A DNA stretch of 64,000 bases from an uncultured Erysipelotrichaceae bacterium (GCA_902793635.1 CADBEA010000008.1:1-64000), one strand, 5' to 3'; positions 50,954-59,450 are shown, counted from the stretch's first letter. The notes: generated from the letters alone by a model not told the origin. Program-made: numbers and translations.

Positions 50954-53434
50954 ATGAAAAGAACAGTACTGGGCATCCTGGCACACGTGGATGCCGGCAA
51001 GACAACCTGTATCGAAAGCATGCTGTATCTGTCCGGAGCAATCCGGAAAATGGGACGTGTCGATCATAAAGACGCCTTTCTTGACTATGATGAGCAGGAA
51101 AGGGATCACGGCATTACCATTTATGCCAAAGAGGCGCATTTCGTCTATGGCGATACGGAAGTTTTTGTCATTGACACACCCGGTCATGTCGACTTTTCAG
51201 CCGAGATGGAACGCACCCTGCAGGCACTGGACCTGGCGGTCATTCTGATCAACGGCCAGGACGGTGTGCAGGCTCATACCGAAACGATCTGGAACTGTCT
51301 GGCGACTTATCACGTGCCGTGTCTGATCTTCGTCAATAAAATGGATATTTCCTTCCGCAGCGAAGAAGAACTGCTCAGTGATCTGCAGAAACACTGCTCG
51401 TCTGCCTGCATCCGTTGGGACGACAATAAGGATGAAGAACTGGCCATGGTCAGTGAAGAGATGATGAATCATTATCTCGAGGAAGGACATATTCCCGAAA
51501 CGATGATCAGACAGGCTGTCAACGAAAGAAAATGCTTCCCGGTTCTCTTCGGTTCGGCGCTCAAGCAGACCGGCATCCGCCAACTGCTCGATGCGGTATC
51601 AGAATACTGTCCGGAAAAGACCTATCCGGACGAATTCGGCGGGCGGGTCTACAAGATCTCCCGGGATGCCCAGGGCAGCCGTCTCTGCCATGTGCGCATT
51701 ACCGGCGGCGTGCTGAAGACAAAACAGAAACTGAACGAAGAAGATAAGGTCGATCAGATCCGTATATACAACGGCCAGGATTATCAGGCGGTCAATGAGG
51801 CGGAAGCCGGCATGATCTGCGTTCTCAAGGGACCTGTTTTGCTGGAAGCGGGGCAGGGGCTCGGCTTTGAGGAAGATGCCGAAAAACCGCTCCTGAACGC
51901 CTATATGGACTATCAGCTGAGCCTGCCGAAAGGCACTGATGTTCTCGCACTTTCCGACACCATGCAGCAGCTGGCATCGGAAGATCCCCAGCTGATGATC
52001 ACCAGCGATCCGGAAGCGCATGTCATCCGGCTTTCCATCATGGGTGAAATGCAGAAGGACGTTGTGCAGAAAAAGATCTATGAGCGGACCGGCATCCGGG
52101 TCGGCTTTACCGAAGGCCGGGTGGTGTTCGCCGAGACCGTGGCGGAAAGCATGGACGGTGCCGGCCACTTCGAGCCGCTGCGTCATTATGCTGAAGTTCA
52201 CGTCCGTCTGGATCCGCTGCCAAGAGGCGAGGGCATCGTCGTCGCTGATGAATGTCCGCGGGACATGCTGTCGGGAAACTGGCGGCGTTCCATTCTTTCC
52301 GTTCTTCGGGAGACAAGACACCGCGGTGTTCTGACCGGTTCGCTGCTGACCGATGTGAAGATCTCTCTGACAGCCGGTCGCGGCCATCTCAAGCATACCG
52401 AAGGCGGTGACTTCCGTGAAGCGGCCCGCCGGGCGGTGAGACAGGCTCTGAAAAAGGCCGAATGCATCGTTCTGGAACCGTACTACGAATTCACTCTGAA
52501 GCTTTCTTCCGAAGTGCTGAGCCGCGCTTTATACGATCTGGAAACCAGATCAGCTGAAGTCGAAGTGGAAGATCTCGGCGAAGGCATGATGCTGATCCGC
52601 GGCAAAGGACCGGTCCGCAAACTGATGAACTATCAGGCGGAGGTATCAGCCTATACGCGCGGCAAGGGCATATTCAGCTGCCGGGCCTGCGGCTATGAAG
52701 CATGCACCGATCAGGAAGAGGTCATTGCCGAAAGAGGCTATGACAGTGAAACGGACCGCCGGCATCCGACCGGTTCCGTCTTCTGCGCGCATGGCTCGGG
52801 ATTCTACGTGCCGTGGGATGAAGCGGACCGCTATATGCATATCATCATGAACCGGGAAGAAAGCACTTCTTCCTATGAGCACCGCCGTTATCATGTCGGT
52901 GAAGATGAAATGCAGCAGCTGGTGCATGCCGCATCTTCCAACAACCGCAACCTGCATAAAAACCGCAAGCCGCGCAGGAAGGAAGACGAGGAGCTGAAGA
53001 AGGTCAAGGCAAAACCGAATATGCCGCCGTACATGATCGTCGACGGTTACAACATGATCTATGAATATGAAGACCTCAAGGAACTGGCGAAAGAGGATCT
53101 TTACAATGCCAGAGAGAAACTGATCACCCGGCTGATGAACTATCAGGCCTATGTCGACATTCCAATGGCGATCGTCTTTGACGGTTATAAAGTCAAAGAC
53201 AATTATGGTACTGTGCAGAAAATGGGCAGGGTGGAGGTCATCTATACCAGAACGGATGAAACCGCCGATCAGCGGATCGAGAAAATGGCCTATGACCTGC
53301 ATGAGAAATACACGCTGACCGTCGTCTCTTCGGACGGCCTGATCCAGAACGCGGTATTCTCGCAGGGCGCTCTGCGCATGTCAGCCCGTGAACTGCGTTC
53401 CCGCATGGACGCGCTGGACACATTGCTGAAATGA
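50954..53434 (+). CDS. TetM/EF-G-like translational GTPase fused to a NYN (YacP-like) RNase domain
   Basis: 826 residues; TetM-type proteins have about 640. G1 AHVDAGKTT (residues 10-18), switch T55, G3 DTPGHVDF (74-81), G4 NKMD (128-131), then EF-G domains II-V to about residue 640. A basic linker (NLHKNRKPRRKEDEELKK) leads to a C-terminal NYN/PIN domain from about residue 691: MIVDGYNMIYEYEDL (D697), AIVFDGYK (D743), YTRTDETADQRIE (D768, D772) and VVSSDGLIQN (D794), as in YacP/Rae1, a ribosome-associated endoribonuclease. Predicted to act at the ribosomal A site and perhaps cut mRNA or tRNA there. Tetracycline resistance should not be assumed. Confidence 0.9.
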   Translation: MKRTVLGILAHVDAGKTTCIESMLYLSGAIRKMGRVDHKDAFLDYDEQERDHGITIYAKEAHFVYGDTEVFVIDTPGHVDFSAEMERTLQALDLAVILINGQDGVQAHTETIWNCLATYHVPCLIFVNKMDISFRSEEELLSDLQKHCSSACIRWDDNKDEELAMVSEEMMNHYLEEGHIPETMIRQAVNERKCFPVLFGSALKQTGIRQLLDAVSEYCPEKTYPDEFGGRVYKISRDAQGSRLCHVRITGGVLKTKQKLNEEDKVDQIRIYNGQDYQAVNEAEAGMICVLKGPVLLEAGQGLGFEEDAEKPLLNAYMDYQLSLPKGTDVLALSDTMQQLASEDPQLMITSDPEAHVIRLSIMGEMQKDVVQKKIYERTGIRVGFTEGRVVFAETVAESMDGAGHFEPLRHYAEVHVRLDPLPRGEGIVVADECPRDMLSGNWRRSILSVLRETRHRGVLTGSLLTDVKISLTAGRGHLKHTEGGDFREAARRAVRQALKKAECIVLEPYYEFTLKLSSEVLSRALYDLETRSAEVEVEDLGEGMMLIRGKGPVRKLMNYQAEVSAYTRGKGIFSCRACGYEACTDQEEVIAERGYDSETDRRHPTGSVFCAHGSGFYVPWDEADRYMHIIMNREESTSSYEHRRYHVGEDEMQQLVHAASSNNRNLHKNRKPRRKEDEELKKVKAKPNMPPYMIVDGYNMIYEYEDLKELAKEDLYNAREKLITRLMNYQAYVDIPMAIVFDGYKVKDNYGTVQKMGRVEVIYTRTDETADQRIEKMAYDLHEKYTLTVVSSDGLIQNAVFSQGALRMSARELRSRMDALDTLLK

Positions 53435-53518
53435 TGCGGCAGTTGCTGAAGAGATAAGCGTATTGCCGGCCGGGAAATGGTATATAATACAGATGTACAT
53501 AGTGGAGGAAAAAACATA

Positions 53519-54094
53519 ATGGACAAGTTTTTAGTTGAAGTATCTGCCCGTCATATTCACCTTAACCGTGAAGACATGGATATTCTGTTCGGTGCGGGTT
53601 CCGAACTGCATCCGATGAAGGAACTCTCCCAGCCGGGTCAGTATGCTTCCGAAGAAAAAGTCACACTGGTTGGCCCGAAGGGCAAATCCAGCGTGCGCGT
53701 TCTCGGACCGCTGCGTTCGGAAACACAGGTAGAGCTTTCCCTGACCGATGCGAGAAGCCTTGGTGTCAAAGCCATGATCCGCGAATCCGGCGATCTCGAA
53801 GGCACGACAGGCGACCTGACACTGGTCGGTCCGGCCGGTGAAAAGGCAATTACCTGCGGCGTCATCGCTGCCAAGCGTCATGTTCATATGACACCGGCAG
53901 ACGCGGAAAGATTCGGCGTTGAAAACGGCGAAATCGTCAATGTCAAGATCGACACAGACGGCCGTTCCGTTGTCTTCGGCGACACTGTCATCCGCGTCAG
54001 CGAAAAGTATGCTCTGGCGATGCACATCGACACCGACGAAGCAAACGCAGCTGCCATCTCCGGCACCGCTGAAGGAACCATTATCAAGTTATAG
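53519..54094 (+). CDS. pduL: PduL-type phosphate acyltransferase
   Basis: 191 residues, two PduL domains. Zinc ligands in VEVSARHIHLNREDMD and VIAAKRHVHMTPADAERFG; PMKELSQPGQYASEEKVTLV and VRVLGPLRSETQVELSLTDA are diagnostic. Interconverts acetyl-CoA (or propionyl-CoA) and the acyl phosphate, replacing Pta. It lacks the N-terminal extension that targets PduL to microcompartments, and no shell genes are near, so it is a cytosolic housekeeping form. TATAAT at 53483-53488 and GTGGAGG before the ATG. Confidence 0.93.
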   Translation: MDKFLVEVSARHIHLNREDMDILFGAGSELHPMKELSQPGQYASEEKVTLVGPKGKSSVRVLGPLRSETQVELSLTDARSLGVKAMIRESGDLEGTTGDLTLVGPAGEKAITCGVIAAKRHVHMTPADAERFGVENGEIVNVKIDTDGRSVVFGDTVIRVSEKYALAMHIDTDEANAAAISGTAEGTIIKL

Positions 54095-54104
54095 GAAACA
54101 GCAG

Positions 54105-54130
54105 AAAAGCCATCGTGTGAGATGGCTTTT
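54105..54130. terminator. Bidirectional terminator
   Basis: AAAAGCCATC-GTGTGA-GATGGCTTTT, 10-bp stem between the convergent pduL and HD-domain genes. Confidence 0.85.
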
Positions 54131-54594
54131 CATTTCAGATCAAACTCTTCACACAGTGCCTGATGGCGCTGTTTTTCTTTATCCTTGACAGGTTTGGAAG
54201 GATCGTGGAAACAGTGATGGATGACATCGGCGTCTTTCAGTACTTCATCATACGGACTGTCAGTGACGTGCTTGTCGTCGTGATGATAGATCATCGAGCA
54301 GATCAGTTCGTTTTCTTCCTCGCTCGTCTGATTCAGTTCGGCAAGATACGTCTTCGCCAGTTCGGCGCCGCGGTGGGCATGGTCTTCATAGCTGCCGGAA
54401 AGATAGGCCGCCATGTCATGCATCATCGCTGCCATGGCCGGCAGTTCCGGATCCATGCCGCGTTTTTCAGCGATCAGGACAGCCGCCAATGACACGCCGT
54501 TGAGATGAATGACAGCGGAAGTTTTCTTTTCTTCGTCGCTGACTTTCTGCAGTTCGCGGAAAATGATCGCCCGCAGGTCTTTCAGTCTGCTCAT
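54130..54594 (-). CDS. HD-domain hydrolase
   Basis: 154 residues. Metal motifs of the HD superfamily: AVIHLNGVSLAAVLIAEKRG (His), AAMMHDMAAYLSG (HD) and MIYHHDDKH, then DADVIHHCF (final Asp). HD proteins of this size hydrolyse nucleotides or other phosphate esters; the substrate is unknown. Its start overlaps the serine acetyltransferase stop by 4 nt (ATGA), so it is a stable member of the cysteine operon in this genome although no role in sulfur metabolism is evident. Confidence 0.8.
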   Translation of the reverse strand: MSRLKDLRAIIFRELQKVSDEEKKTSAVIHLNGVSLAAVLIAEKRGMDPELPAMAAMMHDMAAYLSGSYEDHAHRGAELAKTYLAELNQTSEEENELICSMIYHHDDKHVTDSPYDEVLKDADVIHHCFHDPSKPVKDKEKQRHQALCEEFDLK

Positions 54595-55427
54595 GAGTTC
54601 TCCTTCTGGTCATAGTTGCGGTAGACGATGGTGCTGTGCGGCGGCACGGAATTCAGCAGCCAGACGTTGCCGCCGACGATCGAGTTGTCACCGATCACGG
54701 TGTCACCGCCGAGAATCGTCGCGTTGGCGTAGACAATGACATGATTGCCGAGATCCGGATGACGTTTGCCGCCTTTGACAGGCAGGCCGTTTTCGTCGAG
54801 ATCGAAGCTTTTGGCACCGATCGTGACACCCTGATAAAGCTTGACATGGTGACCGATCACGGCGGTTTCACCGATGACGATACCGGTGCCGTGGTCAATG
54901 CAGAAATACTCGCCGATCTTCGCACCCGGGTTGATGTCGATACCGGTCTTCTCATGGGCGTATTCCGTCATGATACGGGGAATATAGGGAACCTTGAGAT
55001 CATACAGTTCATGGGCGAGACGGTAGATGCAGATGGCGTAGAAGCCGGGATAGCAGAGGATGACCTCCGCTTTCGACTTGGCGGCCGGGTCACCGTCGTA
55101 GATGGCCTGGATGTCGGTGCAGATCAGATGCATGACTTTCGGCATGCGGCTCAGAAACTCTTCCGTCAGTTCTTCCGAAACGGAAGGGTCAAGGTCGTCG
55201 AGATCACGGGCAATGGCGATTTCATAGGTCAGATCACCGATCAGCGTCGCCAGCGAAGTCTCCTGGGTATAATCCTGAAAACGGTAGAAATCAGGCAGTA
55301 AAAGCAGCTGCAGGCGTTTGATGATGCTGAGAATGCGCTTGCGGTCCGGCTTTGGCTTGCGGGTCGCGATGTTCGTGTCACGCTCCGCTTCGATTTCTTT
55401 CAGAAGTTCGTTATTGTATACTCTCAT
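54591..55427 (-). CDS. cysE: Serine O-acetyltransferase
   Basis: 278 residues, EpsC/CysE type. N-terminal helical domain, then a left-handed beta-helix with hexapeptide repeats: TGIDINPGAKIGEYFCIDHG, TGIVIGETAVIGHHVKLYQG, VTIGAKSFDLDENGLPVKGG, KRHPDLGNHVIVYANATILG. The catalytic His lies in IDHGTG and the second in KRHPDLG. Makes O-acetylserine from serine and acetyl-CoA. Starts 2 nt after cysK, with GAGGAATAAAG overlapping the cysK end. Confidence 0.94.
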   Translation of the reverse strand: MRVYNNELLKEIEAERDTNIATRKPKPDRKRILSIIKRLQLLLLPDFYRFQDYTQETSLATLIGDLTYEIAIARDLDDLDPSVSEELTEEFLSRMPKVMHLICTDIQAIYDGDPAAKSKAEVILCYPGFYAICIYRLAHELYDLKVPYIPRIMTEYAHEKTGIDINPGAKIGEYFCIDHGTGIVIGETAVIGHHVKLYQGVTIGAKSFDLDENGLPVKGGKRHPDLGNHVIVYANATILGGDTVIGDNSIVGGNVWLLNSVPPHSTIVYRNYDQKENS

Positions 55428-55429
55428 CT

Positions 55430-56365
55430 TTATTCCTCGGCAAACATTTTCGTGGAAAGGTAACGGTCGCCGGAATCCGGCAGGATCACGACGATTTTCT
55501 TGTTTTCGTTTTCCGGCAGTTTCGCGAGTTCAATAGCCGCATGCAGGGCGGCACCGCCGGAGATGCCAATGAGGACACCCTGGGTTTTTGCGAACATCGC
55601 GCCATCCCGGATGGCGTCATCGTTTTTCACTCTTACCACTTCATCATAGACGGAAGTGTCCAGCACGGAAGGGATGAAGCCGGCGCCGATACCCTGAATG
55701 GCATGCGGACCGGGCTGATCACCGGATAATACAGCTGAGCTGTCAGGTTCCACGGCGATGACGCGGACAGCCGGATTCTTTTCCTTCAGATAGCGTCCGG
55801 TGCCGGTAATCGTACCGCCGGTGCCCACCCCGGCCACCAGCATGTCAACCGCGCCGTCCGTATCCTGCCATATCTCCGGACCGGTCGTGTTATAGTGGGC
55901 TTTCCAGTTGGAAGGATTGTCAAACTGGGCGGGAATGAAGGAATGCGGGATGCCGGCTGCCAGTTCTTCGGCTTTGGCGATCGCGCCTTTCATGCCAAGT
56001 GTTCCGTCGGTCAGAACGATTTCAGCACCATAGGCCTGGATCATGCGGATGCGCTCCGCTGACATCGTGTCCGGCATGACGATGATCACCCGGTAGCCGT
56101 GCGAGATGCCGACCGCCGCCAGACCGATGCCGGTGTTGCCGGATGTTGGTTCAATGATCACGGAACCAGCCTGCAGACGGCCGTCTTCCTCCGCGTCCAG
56201 GATCATCTGCAAAGCCACCCGGTCCTTGATGGAACCGGTCGCGTTGACGAATTCCATCTTGCCGTAAAGCACTGCCTTAAGACCAAACTGCTGTTCGATG
56301 GCCCGCAGCTCAAGCAGCGGCGTGGAACCGATCAGCTGTTCCATGGAAGTATAAATTCTGCTCAT
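55430..56365 (-). CDS. cysK: Cysteine synthase (O-acetylserine sulfhydrylase)
   Basis: 311 residues, fold type II PLP enzyme. GSIKDRVALQMI carries the PLP Lys, EPTSGNTGIGLA binds substrate carboxylate, VAGVGTGGTITGTGRYLKEK binds phosphate, and GISGGAALHAA is the final motif. Converts O-acetylserine and sulfide to cysteine. AAGGAGG lies before the ATG, right after a terminator hairpin in a leader of about 160 nt that holds a short Cys-codon-rich reading frame. First gene of cysK-cysE-HD. Confidence 0.95.
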   Translation of the reverse strand: MSRIYTSMEQLIGSTPLLELRAIEQQFGLKAVLYGKMEFVNATGSIKDRVALQMILDAEEDGRLQAGSVIIEPTSGNTGIGLAAVGISHGYRVIIVMPDTMSAERIRMIQAYGAEIVLTDGTLGMKGAIAKAEELAAGIPHSFIPAQFDNPSNWKAHYNTTGPEIWQDTDGAVDMLVAGVGTGGTITGTGRYLKEKNPAVRVIAVEPDSSAVLSGDQPGPHAIQGIGAGFIPSVLDTSVYDEVVRVKNDDAIRDGAMFAKTQGVLIGISGGAALHAAIELAKLPENENKKIVVILPDSGDRYLSTKMFAEE

Positions 56366-56381
56366 TGTATCCTCCTTGATT

Positions 56382-56404
56382 GAAAAAACCGGGTATGTCC
56401 CGGT
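56382..56404 (-). terminator. Terminator hairpin in the cysK leader (candidate attenuator)
   Basis: On the minus strand ACCGGG-ACATA-CCCGGT followed by six T. It lies between the leader promoter and the cysK ribosome site, with no gene to end before it other than a short leader frame. The 5' arm CCGGG could instead pair with CCCGG at 56458-56462 inside the leader. Confidence 0.75.
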
Positions 56405-56429
56405 CAGTTGTCAGTGATACAGATCGTCA

Positions 56430-56513
56430 TTACAAAACATCCTGTTCCTGAACAGTGCCGGGTAAACTCGGTATGCGGCGACAACATGCATTGTAATACA
56501 GACCTGAAATCAT
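56430..56513 (-). CDS. Candidate 27-residue leader peptide with tandem Cys codons
   Basis: Reading frame MISGLYYNACCRR... of 27 codons, ending in TAA 26 nt before the terminator hairpin. AAGGA lies 8 nt before the ATG, an ideal distance. Codons 10-11 are TGT TGT (56481-56486), as expected of a peptide through which ribosomes sense charged tRNA-Cys. The Cys codons themselves (GTTGTC, 56480-56485) can pair with GACAAC (56407-56412) just 5' of the terminator. An overlapping frame from 56520 also contains four Cys codons but its start is too close to the ribosome site. No homologue search was possible. Confidence 0.55.
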   Translation of the reverse strand: MISGLYYNACCRRIPSLPGTVQEQDVL

Positions 56514-56533
56514 CTTTCATTTCCTTTTTTTTA

Positions 56534-56561
56534 ACTTTATCACTTTGCCAAGGAGCGTCAA
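56534..56561 (-). promoter_or_regulatory. Promoter of the cysK leader transcript
   Basis: On the minus strand TTGACG, 16 bp, TAAAGT; start of transcription near 56527. Confidence 0.6.
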
Positions 56562-56593
56562 GCGATATGTTCATGGCTGCTGTAACGGACATT

Positions 56594-56622
56594 TTGCGTT
56601 CCTATCTAAAAGAAAATATAAT
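56594..56622 (+). promoter_or_regulatory. Promoter of the membrane protein/Hsp70-like operon
   Basis: TTGCGT, 17 bp, TATAAT; leader about 18 nt. Divergent from the cysK leader promoter. Confidence 0.7.
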
Positions 56623-56645
56623 ATAAAAAAGACGAGGTTGTTTTT

Positions 56646-57521
56646 ATGGAAACGATGCAGTCCATACTGGAAAAAGATAAAGAGAAATTTCTGCAGCTGC
56701 TGAACAGCGAAGACGACGCTGAAAGGGCAGCCGCACAGGTCAGCCGCGAACTGAGCCGCATCCTTTATGTCTTCAACGAACAGGACGAAAGCGACGCTGT
56801 CAAAAAGGCTGCCATGCAGATGATCACGGCCGCCCAGGCGTTCACGTCTCTTCTGGACAGTGCCGGTGCCACTGATGTATATCACCGCACCCGGCAGGAG
56901 ACCAACAGCAATGGCCATCTGCCAGCCCGCTTCTGGATATATGTTCTGCTGACCGTTGCCTGCGGCGGCGGAGCTGTGGTGATGTATGTACTGAAAGGCA
57001 ATCCGGTTTCTTCGGTCATTGAACTGCCGCTGATCCTGGCACTGCTGGTACTGATGATCTTCTTTACCTTCATGAGCGGCCGCAGCGCCCATAAAGTCAC
57101 AGCCACGCCGAAAGAAGAATATCTGACAAAGACAACGTTCGACGCCATGAAGATCTACCGTTCCCTGTTCACTACGGTCGTCGCCATTGACCGCCAGCTG
57201 CAGGATGTCAGGATGGATACCGCCATGGCGGAAAAGAAACAGCGGACTGAAACACGCGGCAATCTGTCGGATGCCGAACTTGACCTGCTTTCCTCACTGC
57301 TGGAAACAGCTTTGGCGGAAGAAGGGGAAGGTGCGAAGCAGACTGTTTCGGAAATCAGTTACTATCTCCATCGGAAGGGTGCTGAAGTCGTGCATTATTC
57401 CGCCGATCACAAACCATGGTTTGACATGATGCCGTCCGGCGGCGGCTCCGGAACGATCCGCCCGGCGATTGTCATGGACGGCAATGTCCTGCGGAAAGGA
57501 CTCGCGGCAGGAGGTCAGTAA
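56646..57521 (+). CDS. Membrane protein paired with the Hsp70-like ATPase, unknown function
   Basis: 291 residues. A helical cytoplasmic N-terminal region (1-90) is followed by two membrane helices close together (about 96-116 FWIYVLLTVACGGGAVVMYV and 124-144 IELPLILALLVLMIFFTFM) and a long cytoplasmic C-terminal region (145-291) with predicted helices (TTFDAMKIYRSLFTTVVAID; LSDAELDLLSSLLETALAEE) ending in PSGGGSGTIRPAIVMDG. I recognise no family. Its gene ends 3 nt before the Hsp70-like gene, whose ribosome site is within it, so the two proteins are made together and may form a membrane complex. Confidence 0.75.
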   Translation: METMQSILEKDKEKFLQLLNSEDDAERAAAQVSRELSRILYVFNEQDESDAVKKAAMQMITAAQAFTSLLDSAGATDVYHRTRQETNSNGHLPARFWIYVLLTVACGGGAVVMYVLKGNPVSSVIELPLILALLVLMIFFTFMSGRSAHKVTATPKEEYLTKTTFDAMKIYRSLFTTVVAIDRQLQDVRMDTAMAEKKQRTETRGNLSDAELDLLSSLLETALAEEGEGAKQTVSEISYYLHRKGAEVVHYSADHKPWFDMMPSGGGSGTIRPAIVMDGNVLRKGLAAGGQ

Positions 57522-57524
57522 GAT

Positions 57525-59435
57525 ATGGACAGATACTACGGATTTGATCTGGGCGATGCCGAAAGCGCGGTAGCCCGTCTGGAAAAAGAAGACAGCGAAC
57601 CGGAAATTCTCACCGTTCAGGATGAGAAGAGTTTTATCACGGCGTTCGCCCAGCTGAAGGACGGCCAGCTGCTGGTCGGTGAAAAAGCCTGCTACGCACC
57701 CGATGCGGTGCTCCGCAAAATACGTTTCAAGAGCCGTTATCTGACAGATCCTTCTGTCAAAAAGGACATTACCGGTTTCGCGGCCGGAGTCCTCGGTGAA
57801 CTGTATACCAACGCCTCGCTGCTCAAGGGCGGTGACGACTGTTTCTATATCGGCTGTCCGGCCGGATGGGACAAGGCAGCCAGAGAAGAATACCGTGAGA
57901 TCTTTGAAAAGATCGGCTACCCACCGGCGAAGATCATATCCGAATCACGGGCGGCTCTGGTCAGCGCCTGTCAGTCACGCCATCTGCAGGTCGGCTATGA
58001 CATTCTCAAGAAGCCGGTTCTGGTCATTGACGTCGGCTCTTCAACGACTGACTTCGCCTATATCATGGGCGGCAAGGAAGTCCAGCTGCAGACCGGCGGT
58101 GAAGTGTTCTTCGGCGGCGGCATCATGGATGAAGTGCTGCTGGAAATCTGCGTGGCGGCATCCCCGCATGCCAAGAAGATCCGCCGCATCTTTGAAGAAA
58201 GCGAACCGTGGAAGAACTACTGTGAATTCGCGGCCCGCCGTCTGAAGGAGAAATACTTCAGCGATGAGGAATACTGGCAGAACAATGAATGCACACAGAT
58301 CGTGACCATCCGCCACACGGCGCTGCCGGTGCGTCTGACCCTGCATATGAGCAAGACAATCGCCGACAAGCTGCTGAACCAGAAGGTCGAGAAACTGCAG
58401 AACCGTTCGTTCAAGGAAATGTTCATCGATTCCCTCGAGGAGGCCAAGGCATCCCTGACGGAAAAACAGCCGGAAATGATTTTCCTGACCGGCGGTGTTT
58501 CCAAACTGCCGGCCATGAAGGGCTGGTGCCGGGAAGTCTTCCCGGACGCCGTGCTGATCAGCGGTGCTGATCCGGAATTCTCGGTCGCCAAGGGTCTTGC
58601 CTACTGTGGCCGCATCGATGACGAACTGCGCGCCTTCAAGGAAGAGGTGGACCTGCTGATTTCCTCAACTGTGGTGGAGCGCATCGTTTCCCAGCACATG
58701 CCGGAACTGTACAAAGCGGCGGTCAAGACGCTGATCGAACCGATCATTGAAGATGCGGCCTGGCCGGTCGTCGACCGCTGGCGCAGCGGCCATGTGGAGA
58801 AGCTTTCCGACATCAACGGCGAACTGCAGAAGGAAATCGATTTCTTCCTGCATTCCGAAAAAGCCAGAACACTGCTGACAAAACCGATCACTGCCTGGCT
58901 GAAGACAGTCGCATATGATCTTGAAGAATACACGATTCCGATCTGTACCAGACACAACGTGCCGTATTCAGCCCTGAACCTGAATTCCTATCTGGCTGTT
59001 CAGGATATCGAGATCCAGATGGCGGCGGAAGACGTCTTCGCCATCAAGGAGATCACCTGGACAATTGATACGCTCGTATCACTGATCATCGGCTTCCTGT
59101 GCGGCGGCAACGGCATTGCTGTGATTGCCAGCGGTTTCCCGGGCATCGTCGCCGGCGCTGTCATTTCGCTGCTTGTCCTCGCCCTCGGCAAGGAAAAGAT
59201 GGAAGAGGCGATCCTCAACGCCAATATTCCGCACATGCTCCGGCGCCTGATCCCGAAGATGTACCTGAAAGCACGTCTGGATGTCGTCAGTGAGGAAGTG
59301 AAGAAAAACCTGTACCAGAGTCTGGAACAGGAAAAGAACGACGAGATCTCGGAACGGGTGGCCAAGGAAATCTCCGAACAGATCGAGACATGCCTGGTCC
59401 ATATGGCGGAAGTCGTCGAGATTCCGCTCGGTTAA
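57525..59435 (+). CDS. Hsp70/actin-fold ATPase with C-terminal membrane hairpin
   Basis: 636 residues. Residues 1-365 form an Hsp70-like nucleotide-binding domain: phosphate-1 YYGFDLGDAESAV (5-16; the usual GTTxS is replaced by GDAES), YIGCPAGW, phosphate-2 VLVIDVGSSTTDFAY (165-179) and adenosine motif MIFLTGGVSKLPAMK (318-332). No peptide-binding beta domain follows. Instead a long helical region (370-510) leads to a Gly/Ala-rich hydrophobic hairpin (about 515-556: LVSLIIGFLCGGNGIAVIAS, GIVAGAVISLLVLALG) and a charged coiled C-terminus. The ATPase is thus probably attached to the membrane beside the preceding protein. Function unknown. Confidence 0.8.
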   Translation: MDRYYGFDLGDAESAVARLEKEDSEPEILTVQDEKSFITAFAQLKDGQLLVGEKACYAPDAVLRKIRFKSRYLTDPSVKKDITGFAAGVLGELYTNASLLKGGDDCFYIGCPAGWDKAAREEYREIFEKIGYPPAKIISESRAALVSACQSRHLQVGYDILKKPVLVIDVGSSTTDFAYIMGGKEVQLQTGGEVFFGGGIMDEVLLEICVAASPHAKKIRRIFEESEPWKNYCEFAARRLKEKYFSDEEYWQNNECTQIVTIRHTALPVRLTLHMSKTIADKLLNQKVEKLQNRSFKEMFIDSLEEAKASLTEKQPEMIFLTGGVSKLPAMKGWCREVFPDAVLISGADPEFSVAKGLAYCGRIDDELRAFKEEVDLLISSTVVERIVSQHMPELYKAAVKTLIEPIIEDAAWPVVDRWRSGHVEKLSDINGELQKEIDFFLHSEKARTLLTKPITAWLKTVAYDLEEYTIPICTRHNVPYSALNLNSYLAVQDIEIQMAAEDVFAIKEITWTIDTLVSLIIGFLCGGNGIAVIASGFPGIVAGAVISLLVLALGKEKMEEAILNANIPHMLRRLIPKMYLKARLDVVSEEVKKNLYQSLEQEKNDEISERVAKEISEQIETCLVHMAEVVEIPLG

Positions 59436-59450
59436 GAATAGTTTTCAAAG

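Noticed and set aside
50954-53434. Tetracycline resistance gene
   Set aside because: Similarity to TetM is at family level only, the protein carries a large extra NYN domain, and it is in a housekeeping context without mobile-element signs.
56404-56520. 38-codon frame with four Cys codons in the cysK leader, as the main leader peptide
   Set aside because: Its ATG is only about 2 nt from the AAGGAA site, whereas the overlapping frame starting at 56513 has ideal spacing and tandem Cys codons. It is kept as an alternative only.
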